DNA of 64,000 bases from Acorus gramineus (lineage: Eukaryota > Streptophyta > Magnoliopsida > Acorales > Acoraceae). Position numbers and translations under genes: made by a program. Below, one piece after another: positions 55,671 to 64,000 of the stretch (the stretch's first letter is position 1; each line of letters opens with the position of its first letter). The notes under the pieces were generated by a model. The model did not search any database and was not told the origin of the DNA. It saw nothing but the letters and a program-made list of their open reading frames with translations. The stretch is taken from positions 186,001-250,000 of the forward strand of contig JAUJYN010000016.1 of NCBI GenBank assembly GCA_030737835.1, read 5' to 3'.

Positions 55671-56431
55671 GGGCTTCTTGCATATATACCCTTCAAATAC
55701 ATGCTAATTATTTTTATAACATTGTAAATCACATTTTTATTTGTATACCATCAAAATCTTAGTTAGTGTAAAAATATATCATTTAATCACTTGTTATGAT
55801 CGAAACCTAATTTAACTATAGCTAACGTATAACTAGTGAAAAAAATAACAAAAATAACCTTAGCTTGAAGTTTATAAAAATTGTCTAATCTTTGTAATTA
55901 TATTTTTAATAATTGATTGTTATTCACTTAAGTGATTATTTTTCCTCTTTCCATATTTGCTTCAAATTAAATATATATGTTGAGTTTTCTATAGTTTTAT
56001 CATTTTGTTATATGATAAATATTTAAATGATTTTTCTATTACTTTTATTATTTTATTAATGTAATAAAAAATAAGGAAAACTTTTTGATGATTAAAATAA
56101 ATATGATTGTAAATCTTTGTTGACTAAACATTTTTTTTTATAAACTTGAATTCTATATTTTTTTATATATTAACAAATATAGATGTTATATTATAAAAAT
56201 AAATACTATACTGTGAGAGAATATATTAAAAAATAAAATAAGGGTATTTTGGTCTTTCTATGTGACTAAATTGTGTTAATTAACATATTTAGAAAAATAA
56301 TATGGAAACTTAAATAGATCGGCAAATATGTAAAAACTTTATATTTTTTAATCGTATAAAAGAAAATAGAGTATTTGTAATGGTTTAAAAATAAATTTCA
56401 TATTTTTGAAGGGTATATATGCAAAAAACCC
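55671..56431. mobile_element. non-autonomous Mutator-type element (MULE-MITE), 761 bp
   Basis: Inverted ends GGGCTTCTTGCATATATACC (left) and GGGTTTTTTGCATATATACC (right, reverse complement) remain alignable for about 80 bp with roughly 75% identity by eye. Flanking 9-bp direct repeats AAGTATTTA (55662-55670) and AATTATTTA (56432-56440) match 8 of 9, the target-duplication length of Mutator-like elements. There is no transposase inside. Confidence 0.75.
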
Positions 56432-56498
56432 AATTATTTAATAAAACACATCTAGAGGATGGAGGGTCCCTATCGGTACAAATAAACCACATGCTAAC

Positions 56499-56636
56499 AA
56501 AAAAAAATTTCATATCAGTACATATTGATAGAATTGATATAAATCTCATTAATGCACTTTGATGGACACGTGTCACTCATCAAAACACGTATTGTTAGGA
56601 TTTCTATTAGTACATACTGATATGAAAATTTTCCCA
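56499..56636. mobile_element. small foldback/MITE element, 138 bp
   Basis: Imperfect inverted arms ATTTCATATCAGTACATATT (left) and ATTTTCATATCAGTATGTAC (right, reverse complement) with a possible 5-bp duplication CTAAC (56494-56498 and 56637-56641). The centre contains CTTTGATGGACACGTGTCAC. Family not assigned. Confidence 0.5.
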
Positions 56637-56676
56637 CTAACCCTTGGCCTACGTAGCATCTCTCTCTCTTAAAAAA

Positions 56677-56720
56677 TAATAATAATAATAATAATTATAA
56701 CAACAACAACAATAATAATT
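56677..56720. repeat. AAT/AAC microsatellite
   Basis: A run of AAT units followed by a run of CAA units and a few more AAT units. Simple sequence repeat. Confidence 0.85.
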
Positions 56721-57788
56721 GTGTGTTTCTTATATATAAAATCTTACTTAATGTTGTTTATCATTTTTCATTGTGTAGAATCATAATATGTAATTTAAAT
56801 ATGTGTTGTGCCTCATTACATCAGGTGAAATTTTAATATTATAAATCCTTATTCACATATTTTTTTGCTTGGCTATTTACGTATTTTTATAGCATCATTA
56901 ATACATATTGACACATATCTCACGTAATCCACCTAATCACAAATAATTTAGAGTAAAAAAAATTCTACATGAAAATGTGTGAAATACATTAACAAAATTA
57001 AGAAGGTGAAACATTTTAACAAAGTTAAAAAGTATGAAATATGTAAAAGATCTAATTAAATAAAAATAAATTAGTCTTTTGTATTTCCAGAAATTTTTAA
57101 ATAAGACTTTTTTTATATAATTTTAAAAAATGACTGATTTAGGTATTGATTTGGGTATTTCTAACTTTTAAAAGACTTTTTTTGTCATTTTCCCTAAATA
57201 AATGTTATATTTTATGAATATTTTTATTTCAAACTTTCCAAAGCATAGGGTATTTTTTAATTATAATATATTTCCTCAAATTAAAATTAATATCAAACTC
57301 TCTTGTACATTTATATCATTATGATTATTTTATTTACATTATCACATATAATATGAAATGTTGTACCTTGTGTTTTAATACGTGCATAAAACCCAGTATA
57401 TCCCTAACAGAGTAAAAAATTCTGTTGGATTGAAATTTCAAAATGAGTAAAAGTACCCATATTTACAGGGTAGATAAGTGACTTGCAGCTTTAATGAACT
57501 CATAGAAGAAAAGGTAGGAATGGATGCATTAGTTTTTATGGATTCCATATATCAAATGACATCAGAAGCATTTGTCAGCAAATCAACCTCTCTGCCAAAG
57601 CTGTATGGGTACAACAATCAGAACAAATGACTCGGTAATCAACATAGATATACACTTATCACTGTCGCATTTACGGAAGTAACGTTACATTAGACATTGC
57701 AAAACCCACCATTACCTCAACCAGGGATCAGCAGCATGGACTGTCAGAAATTTTACCATATTTCATTCTTCCCAGTTGAGCTTTATAA

Positions 57789-60177
<2,389 letters not shown>

Positions 60178-60909
60178 GGTGATATGATTGATGGAAGCGG
60201 AACAGGGTCAGACACCTCATCACTGCACAAAAGTCAAAAGAAATTTTGGGGCCTGAGAACTCCTCTAAAGGTCAAAGCATTCAAGTGGCTTCTCTACCAA
60301 GATGGGGTTCTGACCAAGTCCTATAGGTTTAAATGGTCGCAACAAGAGGGTATTGCATGCTCCATGTACCAGGGGGAGGTAGAACCACTGAGCACCTCGT
60401 AGTTCGATGCCCAATTGCGAGACAGGTTTGGCGGCTTATTTCGGAAGCGACATGATTCGATGAAAATTTCACATTGCTGGAGGAGCTAGGCAGAATCTCA
60501 GGCAGCAGGGAGACAGACGTTTGAAGGCCCAGGTTTCCCAAACTCTGGTTCCCGTCGTGGCATGGAGATTTGGAATTCGAGGAATCATCATTTATTCCGT
60601 GGGGAGAGGGTCTATGTTGAGAATGAATGGGAAATGGTTATACATTTTGCTAGGGATTGGGTTATGTTTTGTGTGGGCGCTAAGTCTACCAGTTTTTTGA
60701 GGGACAACCACCTTATTGAGGAGTAGGCATTCCCAAGGTTGTTATTGGTTTCAAGCCTGAGCTTAAATAGTCAACTCTTCTAATTAGCTTGTGGCTTTGA
60801 ATCCTAACCCCATGTTGGTATTGTATTTGTAAGCATTTTGGGCTCCTATTTCATGATTAATGAAATAAGGTAGGTAGTCAACCTTCCCTTTTCAAAAAAG
60901 AAAAAAAAA
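60178..60909 (+). mobile_element. 5'-truncated LINE tail, plus strand
   Basis: The end of a LINE ORF2: zinc-binding reverse transcriptase tail (FWGLRTPLKVKAFKWLLYQD, later VVRCPIARQVWRLI in a shifted frame) and a C-terminal stretch (NHHLFRGERVYVENEWEM ... FLRDNHLIEE) ending with TAG at 60724-60726. A short 3' UTR and an A-rich tail follow near 60890-60909. The tail shows frameshifts. It is antisense to the CDPK and sits in what would be its first intron. No target duplication could be fixed. Confidence 0.7.
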
Positions 60910-62099
60910 TTGTGTTTAACTTGATAATCTAAGCAGTGACATCAACCACATGTATAACTGGATTAGAATTTGAATCTTCAAAAGCAATGAGCTTGCATAT
61001 TTAGGCAGTGTTTGAAAACAAGTTTGAAAATAAGCTTTTCACTTAAGTAGCTTTTCAAATTAGCTTTCTAGAAAGCACAAATTTTGTTAGATTCTGAAGA
61101 ACGTTTTTTTGTAACTAAAAGTTGTTTATCTTTTTCATCTTCTCAAAAACTGAGACCATTAAGGACATTTTGAAACGGGTATGGATTAAATATGAATCCT
61201 ACAAAAGCAAAATCTCCAAAGGCTAACCCAACCCATTTCCAAACACTGCCTTACCTCCAGGGGCATCATCATGTTCAAATCCTGTCCAGCTGGAAAAGTG
61301 CCAAATCAAGACCTTAAGGAGTTCAAATGTTGGCTCAGAGACACAGCTAAATGGGGTAAAGGTATTTGCAACCAAAATTCATGGGTACAAATCCAGCTTC
61401 AATGAAATAAAAACGGAAAAAAAGAAGACTCAAAGGTTTTATGACGGAAAAAGGGAGTAGTTGATGCTGCATAACTTTAAATTTGGGGTTCATGCACATA
61501 ACAACTTGAAATCAAGCTGTACTTTGGTTGTCATTGGCACAACTAACTTAGTCCTGTTTTATTTTTTTATTTTTATGTTTTGAAAAAAATGGTAGGCACC
61601 CTGATGCAGGACAAAGGAAAAAGCGAGGAGAGAAGATAGAAGAGAGAGAAAAACAACAATTCTTCAAATTCTTCAATAATTTAGATTCAATTCCCAAAGG
61701 GGTAAACATTTATTTAAATAATCAAACACTAAATCATAACCAACTAAAACAAACCACATCCTAACCAATCAAATCGCATCATAACCAACCATATCTTAAC
61801 AAATCAAATCTAAACAAATCCCTAAATCTAATCAATTATAAAAATATATATTATCCTAATTATCCACATCACAACCTATCCCAATTTAATAAAAATGAAG
61901 AGAATGCCCAAGATGAACAAAAACACAACAAAGAGAAAAGATTCAACTGTATCTCGTTATAAGAGTCATCTATCAAAGATACAGTCCCAACCAACTAAAA
62001 CAGCAATTCTACTCCTCAACAACCTAATCCCTGAGTGCAACACCCTACTAGCCCCCACACAAACTCTCCATTCAAAAAATAATCCTTGATGAACGGGAT
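60910..62099. other. non-coding stretch, no gene seen
   Basis: AT-rich. Around 61600-61730 there is a CT/GA-rich patch resembling an LTR or leader sequence on the minus strand, but no ends can be defined. Around 61740-61810 short CTAACCAA(T/C)-type words recur in a degenerate tandem array. Confidence 0.45.
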
Positions 62100-62106
62100 A
62101 ACTGAC

Positions 62107-62400
62107 TTAAAAAATTTTCAACATACAGCGGAATGCCCTTGAACACCACCTAATTCTGAGCGAGCCATGGAGACCACACCACAGCCGAAACAAAAGAATG
62201 GGAATTTTTGTCTTCACACTTCTATCCCGCATTGATCTCAACCTCTTCCCAACTAACCACATGCCTTCCAAAGACGTGAACTGCACAAAGATCCCTGTAG
62301 CCGAGGCCAACAATGCCCATACATGACGAACCACCGGGCAAAGCACAAATAGGTGTTTTGTAGTTTCATCCGCCCTACTCTACAACATGCACATCACTTT
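62107..62400 (-). pseudogene. LINE ORF2 zinc-binding tail fragment, minus strand
   Basis: The minus strand reads ADETTKHLFVLCPVVRHVWALL followed by a Trp-containing end region, the zinc-binding segment at the end of plant LINE ORF2 ('...HLF..CPV.R.VW'). It is from a different LINE copy than the one at 60178-60909 and in the opposite orientation. No RT or 3' poly(A) tail is visible. Confidence 0.65.
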
Positions 62401-62995
62401 TTCATTTGGCACTTATTTTAGTCATGGTTTATGCAAAATATGTGATCAGTGATCTTATCTCAAAACAAGCTCTCCATATAAAAACTTCTGATTAACGTTA
62501 GGAAAAAAAACTAGCTCACGAGTGTAATGATTTGGTCAAATCACTTCAATGATGTCAAAACCCAGAAAGGTCATGTCCAAAAAACATAACTCACGGTTTC
62601 AAATCACCTGATAGATTTTGTGTGCTCGTTTGAACTATTCAGGGTTGATTTGCAAGTGGTTGAAAATTTAGTCACCAAATGGAACCACACATACTCGTAC
62701 TCTATAGAAGCATTTGTTTATCTTAGCAATTAAGCCATCTCGAAGAAGCCAACCACATGCATTTTCCAAGGAAAATCCTAGGTTCCCTTCATATGAAACA
62801 TAGCCACCTTGATGGTGGAAGATATTAAATATGGAATTGAGCTTTCTCAATGTAGTGAATTTCCTAGAAGAGTACACGTGCCCCCAAAAGTTACTTAGAG
62901 ATGAAGTATCAGAGTATGGCGCCCCCACCCCTATTCTGTTTAAAGCATTTGAGGAGTCCACATATTAGCTTACATGACAAAATATTGACACAAAC
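62401..62995. other. no gene recognised
   Basis: A 97-codon minus-strand open frame (62668-62961) exists but matches no family I recognise. It may be eroded LINE sequence continuous with the fragment on its left. Confidence 0.4.
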
Positions 62996-63900
62996 ATTCC
63001 TCTTTTGGGACTCCAGAAGACAAGGGACCATTAGGAGGACTAGCGATAACAAGAAGGTGATGTCATCCCCGGATGCGTAGTTCGCTCCTAGAATTCTCGC
63101 AATCCGCAACTCTCTTGCAGGATAAGGAACATGCCTGAGGACTTCGGTAAAGGAACTCCTTTCCATGAAAATGGCACATCAAGCAGTACTTCAGAAATTC
63201 ATTGTGGAGGAGTGCACCTTCAGCCAAACCTTCATAACAACTCAACAGCCAGCCTTGACCGACTCCAGAAAGGACATGCGAGACTCTGGGAGGAGGTGTC
63301 CTTGGAGCCCAATTGTTTCACTCCCTTCCTTCAAAAAAGGGACTCTAGGAAGTTGTCCCAACTCCCAAGGCCCAGCCTTTACACTCCTGATCTATTGTTC
63401 CTGGAATGATTGGCTTAAAAGTTACAAAGCATGTCTGCCCACAACCAACAGTCACAACGCCATAGTCCTATGTGTGCACGTGATCCTCCAAATGGTGATA
63501 CATAACTATCTTAACTGCTCATATGCACGCTCAAGTCATACCTCGGCACGTGTCCAATCCTCTAGATTCTAAACACATTTCATCATTTTAGCGCGACACT
63601 TCTACATAAGATGACCTCATCAAAAAATACTAAGTGCCCCAGAATTCATCTATAAATAGAGGTTCATGCCCCAAATATCGAGGTACGAGATTCATTATCT
63701 CATTTTCGCTGTCTAGTCAATCTTTCTTTCTTCCACAATAAAAGTGAGATTCCTTTACTTGAGCATGAGAGAATCATTAACAGGCACCACACCGATGTCA
63801 AGATCATGGTTTTCTCCGTCTCAGGCGATCCTTCCAATATAACCAACTACATCACCAACTTCTGATGTGACAACGGCGTAGACACATGTTGTTGTTGGAC
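62996..63900 (+). mobile_element. gypsy-type LTR fragment (Tat-like), ends uncertain
   Basis: TATA box CTATAAATAG (63651-63660) is followed by a leader with TTACTTGAGCATGAGAGAAT and CACCACACCGATGTC, closely parallel to the leader of the Tat-like LTR at 35264-36131 (ACTGACTTGAGTATCGGAG, CACCACACTGGTGTG). The upstream 600 bases are plausible U3. Neither end nor a target duplication can be fixed, and the right part may run out of the window. Confidence 0.5.
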
Positions 63901-63935
63901 ATAACACCAAGAAAAGGCTTAACACCTTGATGTCA

Positions 63936-64000
63936 AACAAAGTGACATAGACCCACATGGGGTTGACACTTCGGCTAGAGTCATGGGGTTGACACTTCGG
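63936..64000 (+). repeat. short direct repeat at the window edge
   Basis: The phrase CATGGGGTTGACACTTCGG occurs twice back to back, separated by a few bases, and may continue beyond the window. Confidence 0.6.

Noticed and set aside
61600-61730. Possible LTR or gene leader on the minus strand
   Set aside because: CT/GA-rich with a plausible TATA-like stretch, but no TG...CA ends, target duplication or coding continuation could be found.

Overview
The window is nuclear DNA of a land plant, almost certainly a flowering plant. It carries spliced plant gene families (a four-EF-hand calcium-dependent protein kinase and a GeBP/DUF573 transcription regulator), Ty3/gypsy and Ty1/copia LTR fossils, LINE tails and small DNA transposons, set in AT-rich intergenic sequence. 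The species cannot be told from the sequence. Most of the window is transposon-derived. Only two host genes look functional: GeBP-like (two copies) and the CDPK (its 5' part lies outside the window). There is also a duplicated fragment of an HSP90 gene.

Layout. 1-5578: 3' part of a Tekay/Del-type chromovirus with a 3.0 kb LTR, inserted into the LTR of an older Tat-like gypsy element (5579-6150). 6151-13738: host segment with an HSP90 fragment, a LINE RNase H tail and a GeBP-like gene on the minus strand. 13739-22404: minus-strand copia element, holding a solo Tekay-type LTR (17789-21308) and cut off at 22404. 22405-35263: internal part of the Tat-like element with antisense ORFs, split by solo LTRs at 24309-27401 and 27459-33930; the second has another solo LTR (29714-32607) inside it. 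35264-36131: LTR of the Tat-like element. 36132-52802: second copy of the host segment and the whole copia element, again with its solo LTR (47820-51260). 52803-57788: AT-rich intergenic DNA with a GC-rich minisatellite, a Mutator-type MITE and a small foldback element. 57789-59873: 3' six exons of a CDPK gene. 59874-64000: two LINE tails and a gypsy-type LTR fragment.

The main structural event is a direct duplication of about 30 kb: 5579-22404 repeats as 35559-52369, with the novel junction at 22404/22405. The two copies do not diverge evenly. From about 6071 to 13873 they are almost identical by eye, while the Tat-like LTR on one side differs by about 5% and the copia element on the other by about 1-3%. 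Both edges of the identical tract lie inside transposons, which points to gene conversion or a second exchange rather than selection. A falsely duplicated haplotype in the assembly is the main alternative.

The least expected signal is inside the Tekay-type LTRs. All six copies share a gene-like layout: a splice-donor-like site after the leader, a GC-rich repetitive stretch, an acceptor-like site, a 36-nt conserved block followed directly by a strong donor-like site, and a second acceptor-like site. They also share a nested hairpin that shows one compensatory base-pair change. Five of the six share a 25-nt near-perfect palindrome downstream of the TATA box.
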